From Loxodes magnus (taxonomy: Eukaryota; Ciliophora; Karyorelictea; Loxodida; Loxodidae), in contig CAMPDV010000687.1 in the NCBI GenBank assembly GCA_946699065.1, positions 124,001 to 188,000 of the forward strand: DNA of 64,000 bases, written 5' to 3'. The notes under the pieces are model-generated. The model searched no databases and was not told the DNA's origin. It worked only from the letters and a program-made list of their open reading frames with translations. The translations under genes and the position numbers were made by a program. How positions within the stretch are numbered: position 1 is the first letter of the stretch; each line of letters begins with the position of its first letter. Below, piece by piece: positions 8,506 through 21,442 of this stretch.

Positions 8506-10100
8506 ATAATATATAATAAAAATAAATTAACGTGATACCACTATTAATAGGGTAACTATGAATAAAATATTTATAAAGTTAATTCTCAAAAGAAATGGGT
8601 CTATTTGAACGTTACTAGCTTGTTTTGGTTCATATATCTATATGATTTTCTTTCCTTTCTTCCTTTATAGATTGTTTAAGTAAAAACTTTGCATCTTTTC
8701 TCGTTCTCTTACTATGTATATTATTTTTGGCTTTTCTTTATAAATTAAATTTTTTTCCTTTATACAGAGTTTTCTGTTCAATGGGCAATATATATTAAAC
8801 ATAATGTATAAACTTTTTTCTAGATTTGCACTTGTTTTGTTAAAATTTAAATTATTAAATTTCATATACCCTTAGCGATTGAAGTATCAGCATCTCATTA
8901 TCTTTCTACTTAAATTATAAGTTTCAGTGAAAAGATTATATTCATTTAGCATTGGATTATTTCCTTCTCTTAATTAGATTAATTTCAATCCAAATAATCT
9001 TTAATTCAAAAATTTTTTAAAGATCCTTTTTAAATAGATTAATTAGTATAAATATTTTCTAGTTAGAGGATTTTGATTTATTTCTTGTCTTATAATCTTA
9101 TTTTATTTATAAATTAATTAATGTATGCCATAAAATGTTCAGTTTATTGGCTTAAATCACTTACAGTTTCTGTCAGTCCTTAGTTCTCTATCTACAAAAA
9201 GTATGTTAATTTGTAATATCTTGCAAAATATACTAGGTTTTTAGGGATAAATCTATTTATTAATTATAATTTTTTAATTATCAAATCAATTTATTCTTTA
9301 GAATACTAAAAGCTAACTAAATAATTAATTTTTTAATAACTAGTAATTTAGTTTCCAACCGGTATAATAATTTTAATGATTCCTTTAGAATAAATCTTGA
9401 AATTGCTATTATTTAAAAATAAAAATTTTATTTTTATAGTTTGACTTTCATAATCCTACTTTTAATTATTACTTTCACAAAAAATTAAAGAGTTTTAAAC
9501 TGTTTTTATTTTCTAATTTTAAATAAATAAGAAACATTTTAATTTTAACCAAGAAAGCTTTATTTAATTTAAGTTTTTTATTTGAAGCTATATTGAGTAT
9601 TTTTTTCTAAATATTTAGAATAATAGAAAATAATTTATATTTAATAGTATAATATAAAATAAAAAATTAAGTTTAATAGTTTAAAAAAGAGTTTTAAAGT
9701 ATAATATATTAAATGCCATTAATTCTTTTTAATATATTCATCCTTATATTTAGGTTAAATGTAAGAGAATTATATATTATATTTCAGGAAGCCAGCTTAA
9801 TCTTTTAATTATCTTCTTTAAATAGTACGAAAAAGGAATAACCTTTATATAAGTTTCTATGATTTTAGTAGTTTTAATCTATTTAAATATAATAAAATAT
9901 ACTTAAATTTAGTTTATTTTATAAATTAATTGTATTTTTATATTCTTATAGACAGGAAAACATTTTAAATAGTTAAGCCTAATATTGTAATTTTATTTTA
10001 TATAAAAGCAGTATTAATTATATTAAACAAATATTGATTTACAATCCAAACATTTTAGCAATTTAAAGATTATATAATATGAGTAATTTAAAAATAGTTT
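8506..10100. other. AT-rich stretch without supported gene
   Basis: A plus-strand frame from 8599 is open for a long way when TAA/TAG are Gln and would encode a hydrophobic protein. The strand is T-rich, so hydrophobic open frames are expected by chance. No family motif was seen. Confidence 0.5.
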
Positions 10101-10113
10101 TAATTTATAATTA
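10101..10113 (+). repeat. target-site duplication, left (F5 copy A)
   Basis: TAATTTATAATTA, repeated exactly at 10428-10440, flanks the F5 element. Confidence 0.65.
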
Positions 10114-10427
10114 ATAATTAAAAAGATGGTGGGAGCTGAGATTGACCTTCTGAATCATACTTTCTGGATTTATGGCTAGGAACAAGTTCCTTTCCTGTCG
10201 CTGAGAAAGTCCCTGTTCAAAGTCAACCTTTGCAAGGGAATACCTTCCTCTTGATTATCCACTCCTGGTAGGGGCTTGAAGCCTGGCTGCCCATAGTGAT
10301 GGAGCTCCCTGGCAACTGCTTTTCGAAAGCAACAGGATGTCCCTGTTATCCCATGAAGGGAGTGTTGGGGTCGTTAAACTGCAAGAAGTTGCAGTCCAAA
10401 AACTCTTTTAGTTTAAAATTAATGAAT
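10114..10427 (+). ncRNA. structured mobile RNA family F5, copy A
   Basis: GC-rich island of about 300 nt beginning near AAGATGGTGGGAGCTGAG and ending near GTCCAAAAACTCTTTTAG. It aligns over its length with 25655-25964. Two hairpins keep pairing while changing sequence. One is CTGCAA-GAAG-TTGCAG here against CGGAAA-GGAG-TTTCCG in copy B. The other is TGCTTT-TCG-AAAGCA here against TGTGC-CTGGA-GCACA. Single-base indels between copies rule out a conserved protein frame. Exact 13-bp direct repeats flank it, so it moved by retroposition. I tried matching SRP, RNase P, U-snRNAs and tRNA by motif and recognised none. Confidence 0.7.
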
Positions 10428-10440
10428 TAATTTATAATTA
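10428..10440 (+). repeat. target-site duplication, right (F5 copy A)
   Basis: Exact copy of 10101-10113. Confidence 0.65.
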
Positions 10441-10594
10441 TATTTCCTTTTAATATTTTATAAATATCAGTAAATCAATATTTTAGTCAATAATTACATA
10501 ATATTATTAAAAAAATGTAGTTCTTAATTTTTTATTATCTTTATGTGATATATAAAGTACTTGGCTTATTATTTTGCTATTCAAAAATATTAAG

Positions 10595-10598
10595 AAAA
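10595..10598 (-). terminator. RNA polymerase III terminator of tRNA-Arg
   Basis: Four Ts on the minus strand, 5 nt beyond the tRNA 3' end. Confidence 0.5.
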
Positions 10599-10602
10599 TA
10601 AA

Positions 10603-10675
10603 CAGCCTTGGTGGGATTCGAACCCACAACCCTCAGCTTAGAAGGCTGATACGCTAACCGTTGCGCCACAAGGCT
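10603..10675 (-). tRNA. tRNA-Arg(UCU)
   Basis: 73 nt with discriminator G. The acceptor AGCCTTG pairs fully with CAAGGCT. The anticodon stem TCAGC/GCTGA encloses loop CTTCTAA (anticodon TCT). The T stem is GTGGG/CCCAC with loop TTCGAAT, and the D arm is GCGC/GCGT. It decodes AGA/AGG. All stems pair, so it is expected to be functional. Confidence 0.93.
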
Positions 10676-10880
10676 TTACTTTATCCTATAATAGTCCTTT
10701 ATAAATTAATTACACATATATAGATCTAAAAATATGATAACAAAGACTTTAATACATAACAATATTTTAAAATATCACAATGATGCTTAACATTCATTAT
10801 TTATAAGATAACTTTATTTAAAAAGTTTAAATCTTATTTATGCAAAATCTAATTTAAAAATTAGTAAATATAAATAAACA

Positions 10881-10940
10881 GGATAGTGCAATTGAAGCTG
10901 GTCTCATAACCCAAAGGCCGGTGGATCGAAACTACTTTTT
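10881..10940 (+). pseudogene. initiator tRNA-Met pseudogene
   Basis: GATAGTGCAATTGAAGC, then CATAACCCA, then GGATCGAAACTAC match the initiator tRNA of the tandem array in order, including the diagnostic A-rich T loop (ATCGAAA). The acceptor 3' strand is lost and the anticodon stem is mispaired. It is isolated, on the opposite strand to the array and about 38 kb away. Confidence 0.75.
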
Positions 10941-13900
10941 GAATACAAATTTTATTCTAAAATTATAAAATAAAATATTTTATTTAAAATTTCCTATCAC
11001 TTGAAATTTTAGGTTTTTAATTTAAATATTTTAAGCATCAATGTATAATTAATCTTACTTCTGGTTTTTTCTAAAATAATAAAAAAATAATAAAAAAATA
11101 ATTAAATATTATATAAAATAAAATTAATTTTAAATAAAAGACTTTTAAATTCTATTTCTTAAACAAAAGAGTTATCTCAGAATTAAAAGCATAACTTTTT
11201 ATAAATAATCAAGGCAATATAGTAATTATTTCTGCATCATAATTTTAATTTATATTTTTTTCTTTTTTCAAGAAGCATTCTATTTATGATTTCGTTTAGA
11301 ATTAAATCTCTTTAATCTAATATTTACTTTGATCAAATTACTTATAAACGTAATATATCATATAATATTTTTAGAGTATTTAGTTTTTATATGATCAATC
11401 AACTTTATATCTTAGCAAACTCAAAATTCTATTTAAGTAATTAACAAAAAAATTTCTTAAGAATGAAATACATTTTCAACAAGAGAAATAGATAAAACAA
11501 TTAGTTAAAATCAAAAATATATTCCTATTTTGATGATTTTACTAAATAATTCCTCCAAAATAAAATTTAATTAATAACTAGATTATATATTAAGGAGTTG
11601 TAGGTACTAAATAATTAATTAAACTTAGAAACTTTATCTTTTTTTAAATTTCTAAGAATTAAAAATTTATCTTTCATATGCATAAATATTTTCGTATAAA
11701 GAGCTTTTATCTCTATTTTAATAATTTCAAACAGGATTAAATTAACTTTTAATAACTATAATATTAATTAAGCTTTTCAAAAATTAATAGAACTTAAGTG
11801 ATTTTATTATCAATTCAGATCAATAGACAACTATAAGAAAATTTGTTATAGAAAATGATTAAATTTACACTCAAAGAGATATTAATTATTTTATTAAACT
11901 TTTATTTGCTATATATCTATAGTATTCGTAACAAGGGTAAATTTAATAAATACTTTGCATGAATAGAAATTAGTATCTTAGAATTGTTATTATAATTTAT
12001 TTTAAAAATATATAAAAGCTTTCTTAAATTAATAAATTATATTTCTCTAACTTAAATATCATTAAAAATTTAAATAATAATTAAGCAATAATTCTAAATT
12101 TATATTTCTTTTAGTACTTAAATTTAATTTAAAAACATTAAGGTAAGTTTATTAATGAAAAAGGAGATATATTAAATGAACATTTGTCTAAATATTCAAA
12201 TAGTAAGTGGATTATTAATTTAAATTTTCAAGCAAAAAATAAAAAAAGCTAAAGAAATTTAAAGAAAATAAGCTAAATAAATTTTAAATTTTATTCTGTT
12301 TACATTATTTATAGACTTATTGATATCAATTATTCTATTAACTTGTTATATTATCTCAAAATAAAGCATTAAACATTTTATTTGTATAAATCAATTTTAT
12401 AATGATTATGTATATTTTTAAAATAAGAGAAAAAATTAAAGAAGATAAACAGAGAGTAGTTAAATGATTATTTGATGGCATATCTTGCTTTTTAAATAAC
12501 TCTCTGCTTTATTTATATTTAGTTATCTTAAATAAAGATATTATTTTTACTATAAAGTATTTGCTTAAATATATCAATATGAAATAAAATGAAGCAAGTT
12601 ATAATAATGATTGGATACTGAAATATATATAGATAGATATTAACTAATATTTATTATTTAGAATATTTAGCTTATTTTATTAATTCATAGTATGATTATT
12701 ACATTTTATAATTATTAAGCTGAAACATGTTTTAAACTAATATCTTTATTGTATAATAACTTTATAAACAAATATCTGGGATATAACTTTTAAATTTGAA
12801 GCTAAAAGTTATAAAAAGCAGATAATTTTTAATTGAATAATTTAATTTTATAGTTTTAAGATACAACTTTCAATACGATATCTTCTATTGCTATTTTAAG
12901 CTAAAAACTGATAAGATATTTTGTTCGTAAATAAAATTAAAAAAAAATTTCAAGGCTTTAGCTTAAAGAAGAATGTATTTAGTGAATTGAATTGTAAGTT
13001 CTTTTTAGTCTAATCACTTGGAAATAAAGAACAAATTAAAAAAAAAATAAAATAAATAATTAACTTAACATATCACTAAGTTTTGGTTTATGGTAACTTC
13101 TCTTATAATAAAATAGTTTCATAAAAAACAAATTAAAATATAAAAAATAAAATAACTAGCTAATTATAAAAATAAATATTCACTATAGATAAATACTTAA
13201 AGATTAATGAAGTTTCAATAGAAATAAATTCATCTCAAGAAGGAAAGGAAATTTAAAAAAGTTTATTGTTAAGTAAATTTAGGAAAATTTATTCTTAGTC
13301 TAATTGAATTTAGTTAGATAAACTATAATAAAAAAAATAAATATTTTAAATTTCGAAAATATAACTTTGAACTGTAAAATTTGCTAATGTAATTAAAATA
13401 AAATAATTTGAAAAACCTTATAGCCGAGTTTTAAGAAATTTCACATAAATAAATAAAAATGTCAAAAGTATAGATAGCTGTATAACCAATATTAAAAAAT
13501 CTATATTCAGTTAGATATAGATATCATTTCAGAAATTCAAAAGATCTAAAAACTTTCAAGCAAGAATATGAAAATATTAGATTAATGTTATCAAATATAA
13601 AGATAAACGAATAAGATAGATAAAAATAAAGGATACTTGTAAAATGATTATGAAAGATTAAATATCGATATACTTTAAAAGGGATATAAAAGCTAAGTGT
13701 TAAAGTTTATTTAAAAAAGGAGATTTATTTACGTAAATTTTTAAAAGTCTCTTAATTAAATTCGTAATTTAACTAATTTTATTTCTTGCTAGATTTATCC
13801 GTTAAATGGTAGATATGAAAACCTGAATTAAAAAATCTTCATAAAAATCTCAAACTAAATGAAGTATTCAAAAAAGCATCTAATGTAATGATTTTAACTA

Positions 13901-14129
13901 ATTATTTCTTCTTCAATGCTTTAGATAATTATATCATATATATTTTATTTTTCTTTTTTCATTTCAAATTTTTCTTTTTAAAAATGGGCATTATTTTAAG
14001 TTTTTAGTTCTTTTTTAAATAAAATTAAAAAATCTAAGCTGAAAGATTGTTTAAAATTTAATATCTTATTTGGTTTAAATTTAAAATTAGATTTTTATAT
14101 TTATAATTTTATTTCTCCATTTTTATAAA
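10941..14129. other. long AT-rich stretch, no supported gene
   Basis: Mostly homogeneous AT-rich DNA. An imperfect inverted repeat lies at 12451-12464 and 12491-12505 (AGAGAGTAGTTAAA with TTTAAATAACTCTCT). A small A-rich open frame from 13459 (MSKVQIAVQPILKNLYSVRY...) ends at paired TGA codons after about 62 codons; it has no recognised family and may be chance. Confidence 0.5.
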
Positions 14130-15377
14130 ATGTAAAAACCTATTACTACTAATTCGAAAAATTATTAGGATCCTGTTTCTTTATAGCAATCTATTCTTCA
14201 AATTGGAATTAAAAAATCCTAATATCCTTGAAATAAGTAACTTACTTTTGGATGGTATTCAGGTTTTTATGTTGGGTTTACTTATAGTGCTGCAGTTAAA
14301 TACACCAGCAACAATGAGTTTTTTACAAACAACTTAGGATTGCAGAGGTGAACTCTTGCTTCAATTGTTCCTTTTACTCTGATGATTATTATTTTTAACG
14401 GATTCGAGCTCGTTACTACAAATATGGCTATGTATATTCCTGGACTTTTATCAAGAAAAATTCATATTACAAGGTTGCTTTAAGCTTGAAGTATGGTATA
14501 TTTAGGAAATTTTGTGGGAAGTTTAAGCGCAGCAGGGCTTTTTATTTTTATAGCCTAAATATTTAATATAGCTTCTTGAGAAGAAGTTATATTAGTTACT
14601 GCAGAAGAGTAGATGAAAACTGATTGAGGAGTTTTAGTATTCAGAAGTTAAATTTGTGGAATGTTCTTAAGTACGGCAGTATACTAAGCAATCAATGCTA
14701 ATTCAGTTATTAGCAAAATGATTGCTATATTTCCTCCTATTTTTTCGTTTGCAGCTTTAGGATCTGAGCATTGTGTAGTAAACATGTTTTTAATTCCTTT
14801 AGGTCTTTGATATGGAATTGAAAATAAAACTTTTGGAGAATTTTTATGGAGAAATCTACTTCCAGTTACTATTGGAAATTTTATAGGAGCAAGCATATTT
14901 ACAGGTACTTTAACATGAATTTGCTTTGGAGAATAGCCGACTAAAGATTAAGATGATTAATTCCAAAATTCTTTAGAAAATAAAATTTCAAGTCTATCTA
15001 ATTTAGAACAAGAAGCAAAAGACACATAAATAAATAATTTTTACTTAGAAAAGGAAAAGGAATGTGAAATAAAGTAGAAATATAGCAAGGAATAAAATAA
15101 CAAAAATCAAAGATAAGGCTATGAGGAAAAATAAAACAATGATAGCATTTAAAAATTTTAAACACCTAAGATAAAATAATTGCAAAACTTATATAAGATT
15201 ATTTCATAAAATTTACATTGTTATGATGAATAAATCATACACAATCTTAGTATCCCTAAAAGCCTTTAATATTTTTAGCTTTCTATTTTTTTATTTCCTT
15301 TTTTAATTGATAAAATTTGGAATTCCTATATAAAATATATCTCGACTAAGGAAATAACTTTTTAATTAATTAATTGA
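14130..15377 (+). CDS. formate/nitrite transporter (FNT) family protein, copy 1
   Basis: FNT proteins are pentameric channels that pass small monocarboxylates or nitrite across membranes. With TAA/TAG as Gln and TGA as Trp, the frame from ATG 14130 matches the whole family fold. It shows an N-terminal amphipathic segment, PFTLMIIIFNGFELVT (TM2 and following loop), the W-x-x-VYLGNFVGSL motif, ALGSEHCVVNMFLIPLGLW with the conserved channel His, and a C-terminal LLPVTIGNFIGASIF. Seven Trp codons are TGA and two TGG; several align with TGG in copies 2 and 3. The family core ends near 14940. A hydrophilic Gln/Lys/Glu-rich tail continues to the first later in-frame TGA at 15375 (415 codons), longer than the usual 280-330. 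If UAA or UAG can terminate, the protein is shorter. Confidence 0.85.
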
Positions 15378-18343
15378 AGGAACCTACTTGCTTCCAATTA
15401 TTTAAAAAATGGCAACTTTTAAGAATTTAATTTATATATAGCTGGAATAATTTCTAAATAACAATAAAATAATGAATCATCTTAGTTATATTAAGCAAGT
15501 TATTATCACTATTTACTAAAAATAAGCAGCTTTATATTTATTAAGCAAGTTACTCATACATGCTGCTTAAATATTAAGAGTATAATTTTAGATCATATAA
15601 ATAAATTGATTTATTGATTTATTTAAAGAAAGTTAGATTGATAATTAAAAAGATAAAATGCTTATATCTGAACAATTCTATTTCATTTATTTTTAATTAT
15701 TTGTTTGACATTTATAAGTCTTAGAGCGTCTCCTATTTCTTTGTAATTTTTGTTCCATTTATCCTTATTTAATTTTTCTAATTTATCTTTATATCTCTAC
15801 AAGAAAACTTGGAATGTATTTAAATTATTAGATATAAATTATGTCTTTAGCATTAATATAAACATAAAGTAGAAATATGCTATATCTATATAGCTTATTA
15901 TTGGATAATTAATTTAATAGAAGGATGCAAGTATAATTATAGTAAATTTAGTCCTAGTTTTAGTTATTTAGTAAAATTTACCTTCTAGTAGTTTACTAAT
16001 TTTAATTTCAAATTTTTAGACAATTTAATCTATAGTTGCTATTAGAACTTGAATTATTTGCTTTCATTTATTAGTAAATAAATGAAAATATTTAGAATTT
16101 AATTTAAATTTTTTAAAGTTTAGAAATTCAAATCCATTGGAAAGCTAGAGTAAGTCAGAAATTATTGTCGCTTTTTTAAGTTTAAACTATGAAATTCAAG
16201 TTTGATAAACAAAAAATATTTCCTTATTATTCCAGTTGAAAATAGCAGCTAAAATAGTAGAATAACCTTTCAATCAGTAAGAGATCTTATACTTCTTTTA
16301 TTCTAAATAGCTAATTTATTAATGAATTTATGTTTGGAATTAAATTATAAAGTAAGATTCATAATATTTACTTTATCAAATAATTCTCCTAATAACTGAG
16401 TCTTCTTTAAAAGCTTCAAAAGACTTTAATTTAGACTTTTATATCTACTTAAGTTTAGCATTATACATCTTCTTATTTTATTATGTAAAAGCTTTATCTT
16501 TATCTTTAATTTAATTTAAATTATAAGTATTAATAAATATAGTGAGCTTATAATATAATCATTTATGGGAAATCATCTAGACATTTAGCATTATGCAAAA
16601 GTTCAGATTATATAATTCTAAGAAGAATAATTGCAAATAGTTAAGTGAAAGAAATTGAAGATATATCTTTCTATTATCAACTTATCTAAAAATAGAATTT
16701 CTTTGGTAAAATTAACTTCTCTATAATTTGGTAATTTCATTTATAGTGTTAATTTATTATTGAGATAAAATGATTGTCTAATCTCTACATTATTGATCTG
16801 TATTTACTAATTAAACAATAACTTAGAAGTTTTCAACTGAAAGTTAGTCTATTTCTTTTGAGGTATTATTAGCAAAAATTATGGCTTTTCCTTTTAATTC
16901 CCTTACAACATTACTCTTAATTTTAAATAGAGGAAATTAGCTTTAGTTTGCCTTATTTCAAGTTATAAATGACTAAAGCATTAAGAAACTAAAGTCTCTT
17001 CCTACTTAATAAAAGAAACAATTTAGATTTAATTTTAAATCTAAAAATTAATGATTCAGATAATTATACTTTATAAACTAAAGGACTTAGTTAAATATTT
17101 AGAACCAAACAATTATAATTTATATAAATCACTAGAAAGCAAGGAAGGTATTTTCATCATATAAGTAACTAAGGAAATTATTTAATAGTCATTATAAACT
17201 AAATGAGACAATTTTATATAGTAAAAAAATGTAATAATAACTATTAATCTTAAATTTATTAATTTCTTCACTTTTAGCAAAATAATAAAAATATTTTATA
17301 ATTGCTTTTAAATACAGCCACTAAAAATTTTTTGTATGTGATACCTGGTTGAAAGCCCAGGGAATGCAAATATTTATTTTACATTTAGTAAAATATTATT
17401 ATTATTCTTTTATAATAAGTATATGGAATAATTATATACAAATATATAACATATTAGATATAGCTATTTTTAAATATTCATATATTTCATTCTTAATTTC
17501 CTTTCAAGTTATTAATTATGCTTCTTAATAAAAGTAGCTTTATAACCTTGCCCTAAATAATTATACTAAATCTTCTTATTAATTGTTAGTGTATAAAAAT
17601 ATATATATAAATTCATACCTCATAACTTAAGTATAATCTTCAGTAGAATTAATTATACTCTTAATTTACAATGAACATTAATTATATATTATTGCTTATT
17701 ATAACACTTAATCTTTATGATCTATATTCTTGGAATATTTCCTTAAATATTCGCTTTAATTTTTTATTTATTCACGAAAAGTTATAGCTAAAATCTTTTT
17801 ATTGCTTGATCCTTTTAGAACTAATCTTTAGATCTTAGCTTCTTAATATGTTATATTTTTTATAGCACATTTATAAATGCGATTTTTCTATAATAAAGTC
17901 CTTAGATGTGTATTTTTTCTTTATTTCGAAATAATCTAAAAAATATTTGCCACAAATCTTAATTTTTGTCCTGCTAAGTCAATTTTCTATTAATAATACA
18001 ATGAACTAACTTGAAATACCTTCATTTTAAAAATGAATTTAAATGTTATTACACTTAAGGTATTTTTCTTTTTATTTCTTAGTATATCAAACACTTTTAA
18101 TACTAAATTTCATATTTAAAAAAATCATATTTAAGTTAATTATCAATGCTTAGTTTAAAATAACTTTATATCTAAATTTTAGCATTTTTTAGATTAAATC
18201 AACTCCTTTTTAATCTAAATTTATGAAATTTATATAATAAACATGATATAACATGCTAATGTAATTATTTACTATAGCATTTATTTATAAATAATTAAAG
18301 TGATGCTATGCTGCTTCAAACTCTATAAATAAACTGTTAATTT
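15378..18343. other. AT-rich stretch, weak minus-strand open frame
   Basis: The minus strand from about 17160 down to 15650 is open when TAA/TAG are Gln, with four TGA codons, and would give a Leu/Ile-rich protein (MMKIPSLLSSDLYKLQ...). TGA is only mildly under-represented in this frame compared with the other two, so coding is unproven. A class II retroelement tail fragment interrupts at 17335-17372. Confidence 0.4.
17335..17372 (+). mobile_element. orphan 3' end of class II retroelement
   Basis: ACCTGGTTGAAAGCCCAGGG plus a few flanking bases matches the 3' terminal hairpin of the element at 6072-6920 in opposite genomic orientation. It is a severely truncated insertion. Confidence 0.6.
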
Positions 18344-19276
18344 ATTTTAAATTATTATATAAGTTATTATTTTTCCATTTTTATAAATGTAAGAACCTAT
18401 AATCACAAAACCTATTCACTTTTAAGATCCTGTTACTCTATAATAATCTATTCTTTAGCTCGGTATTAAAAAATCTTTATATCCTTGGTATAAATAACTC
18501 ATTCTTGGCTGGTATTCAGGCTTTTATCTAGGTATTGTTTATACCGTCGCAGTTAAATGCTCTGGTAATAATGAGTTTTTAACATAAAACAAAGGGTTGT
18601 AGAGGCTTGTTGCTGCTTCAATTATTCCTCTAACTCTGATGATCATCATTTTAAATGGATACGAACTTATAACTGGAAATATGGCTATTTATATTCCTGG
18701 ACTCTTATCTAAAAAAATTCCTATTTCCAGATTACTTAAAGCTTGAGGCCTGGTATATTTAGGAAACTTTGCTGGCAGTTTGAATGCAACAGGACTTTTC
18801 GTTTACGTTGCTAAAATATTCGATGGAACTCCCTGGGAAGAAATGGTAATAAAAGCTGCAGAAGAAAAGATGGATACTGAATGGGGAGTTTTAGTACTGA
18901 GAGGTATAATTTGTGGAATGTTTTTAAGTACAGCAGTATACTAAGCAATCAATGCGAATTCAGTAGTCAGCAAAATATTTGCTGTATTTCCTCCTATTTT
19001 CTCGTTTGTAGCTTTAGGATCTGAGCATTGTGTACCGAATATGTCTCAAATTCCTTTGGGTTTATGATATGGAATCTCAAATAGAACTTTTGGAGATTTT
19101 TTATGGAGAAATTTGATTCCAGTAACAATAGGAAATTTTATAGGAGCGAGTTTGCTAAACGCAACTTTAACTTGAATTTGTTTTGGAGAAAAGGCAACTA
19201 AAAATGAAAATGGATAACAGAAAGATGCTTAAGAAAAAAAAAAATTAAGCAGATTTAAAGTTAGAAGCATAAGACG
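18344..19276. repeat. inverted repeat arm 1 (FNT copy 2)
   Basis: Matches 26454-27391 in inverted orientation. From the promoter-proximal TTTTAAATTATTATATAAG to the GAAGCATAAGAC block I saw two single-base differences plus a 5-nt length change in an A-run. Outside these points similarity falls sharply. Confidence 0.85.
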
Positions 19277-19319
19277 TTAATAGAACTATATTAGAAACTT
19301 AAGCTGTCTAAGGAAATGA
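18387..19319 (+). CDS. formate/nitrite transporter (FNT) family protein, copy 2
   Basis: Residues 1-284 are the same protein as copy 3 except for Leu/Phe near residue 74. Trp120 (LLKAWGLVYLGNFAGSL), Trp227 and Trp263 are TGA; five other Trp are TGG, three at positions where copy 1 uses TGA. Channel His214 is in LGSEHCVPNM. After residue 283 an uninterrupted A-run, 5 nt shorter than the matching segment of copy 3, shifts the frame, so the acidic tail of copy 3 is lost and the frame reaches TGA at 19317-19319 (310 codons). In the alternative frame the old tail (ADLKLEAQDVNR...) is still readable, so the shift is recent or an assembly error. The membrane core is untouched. Confidence 0.85.
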
Positions 19320-21372
19320 TATCAAAGATGGAATTTGTAAAGATTTTGATGAAAATATGAAAAGATTCATAGAGGATGAAAGAAAATAAATTTAAGGCTA
19401 ATTTTCATTTTTTTATTTAAAAAACTTAATAATAAATAAAAAAATTTAAACTTTCATATATAAAAATAAAATTAAAGTCAATAACTTAAAGACATAAAAT
19501 TTTTATTTTTCTATTTTTTTCTTTTATTATTATATTTAAAATTGTTCACATACACTTTAAGTTAAATTTTAATTTCAAGCTAAAACAATCTTATGCTATT
19601 TTTTATCTAAGGTAAATAAACAATTAATTAATCTATTTGATAATTATTTTAGATAGATAAATCTTTTTTAGTATGGTAATTTTAAGTTAGATTAAATCTA
19701 AAGGATTTTATTAAATTAATTATAGCCTTTTTTTCTTAATTTTTGTGAAAAAGTTTCTATCATACAATTATTATCTTTCTAATATCATTTATCCATTTTT
19801 AACCTTTTATTAGATGATTTTTCATTTTTAAGAATAAAAAATTAGATCGTTAGTTATATAGTTAAAGATATAATATAGAACTCTAGCTTTCTTTTTTTAA
19901 AATCTGTAAATAATAGTTATTGTAATTTTTAATTAAAAGAATCTATATATATTTATAAATAACAATTATAGTTATTTATGTGTAATACTTATGTCTACAA
20001 TTATTTGAGTAATTTTTAATTAGCAGGCTATTTGAAAATGATCTTAGTTTCATTTCATATTTATTTGGCTAGTTAATATTTATATACCACTTATTTAAAT
20101 TTTATATAGCAAAGCTAAATTTAAAGTACTAAATTATCCATTCGCTTAACTTAAAGAAATGATTTATTTTTAGTAAAAGATATAGTTTATAAAATGTTTT
20201 AAGCATTCCATCATTACAAGATAGAACTTGGTTCCTAGCTTAATAATATTTTTCACTTTAATAACTTAATGACTAGAAATAATAAAATAAATCTATTTAT
20301 TGTCTTTATTCTTAACTACCAAGAAGATAACTTAAATATAATAAATTGTAAAACCATCCTATATTTTAAAGCCAATAAACTATTTGCAATTTAATTGTTT
20401 TTAAGCTATTAGAAGTATACTTTTATATATTCCTAAAATAATATAAAATTTGTTAGTTTTTAACTATCAAATTGGCTATCTATTATCTTCCTTTTTCTTT
20501 AAATTTGAATATTATTTTACGAAGAATGTCGATAATAAATCTAAATGCATTTCAGATTATTTTTTACATTTTTATTTATTTTATTTTAATATTCTAGGAA
20601 GTTCTTAATAATAAATATTTCACATTTTCTTTATTTAAGACATCTATATCCTAATCTTTTATCATTTTTACTTGGATTAAAAATGGTATAATTACTTAAA
20701 ATTATAATTATTTGATTTTTAGTAAAAGAACTATTTAAAAAGAATAAATTAGATAGGGTGCTAGTTATATAAATGAGAGTATTTGAAATAAAAGTTCTTA
20801 ATGTTTAATATTTATATATTTAATTAAAAGATATATATATATAATGAATTTAGTATATCAAAAAATAACTTTCAATTTTATCAGTTAAAAATATAATAAA
20901 AGTTAAAATTAATACAAATTTATATATCCCATATAATTAAGAAATCTGGGCTTCTAGATAATAAATTAGGCTGCTCGCTAGATTTCAGCATAGGGTAGAA
21001 TGAAGTATAAAAGTAAATTGAAGTAGATAATTAAATTTATTCTAGCAATTTAAATAACTTTATAATGAATACTTAATTTTATTTAAAAACCTATGTATTA
21101 TTTCATGAGTGTTATAATATTGATTTATAATAATCCAAAAATACTTTTAACTAATTAAAAACTTATGAGATTAAAATTTTAACTCGTATTAAAAGCAATA
21201 AATATTTATTAATTTTAGATATTTTTAATTCATTTATTTTATTAAGAGAATCAACTCTCTTAAGTGATTATTCTATATTAAATCCTCAATTATTACTTAT
21301 TACATTAGTTTATTTTTTGAGATACCCTATGCAGTTTATTTATATTAACCTGAAAAATTTATATCACGTTTT
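19320..21372. other. AT-rich stretch, nothing recognised
   Basis: No tRNA, repeat or coding motif seen. Homopolymer-rich, with the lowest GC near 19430-19560. Confidence 0.55.
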
Positions 21373-21442
21373 TGACAAGTTGGGATTCGAACTCGACTAT
21401 CAAATGATCTACAACCCAGTGTTGTTCCTTAAAGCTACTACT
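21373..21442 (-). pseudogene. tRNA-like pseudogene, probably tRNA-Tyr(GUA)
   Basis: On the minus strand a GTTGTAGATCA segment resembles the anticodon region of tRNA-Tyr, and GAGTTCGAATCCC resembles a T arm. The acceptor strands and anticodon stem do not pair, so it is not a working tRNA. Confidence 0.5.

Noticed and set aside
8599..9320. Long plus-strand frame encoding a membrane-like protein
   Set aside because: With TAA/TAG as Gln only TGA interrupts frames, so T-rich DNA gives long Phe/Leu/Ile-rich frames by chance. No family motif, and GC is as low as in the flanks.
10114..10427. F5 as SRP RNA, RNase P RNA or a spliceosomal snRNA
   Set aside because: The conserved motifs of those families that I could check by eye are not present in both copies.
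14684..14896. 70-codon minus-strand frame
   Set aside because: Antisense shadow of FNT copy 1; it resembles nothing and the sense strand carries the family motifs.
15650..17160. Long minus-strand open frame
   Set aside because: TGA counts in the three frames were about 4, 5 and 8, too small a difference to claim coding, and the amino-acid make-up is what AT-rich DNA gives anyway.
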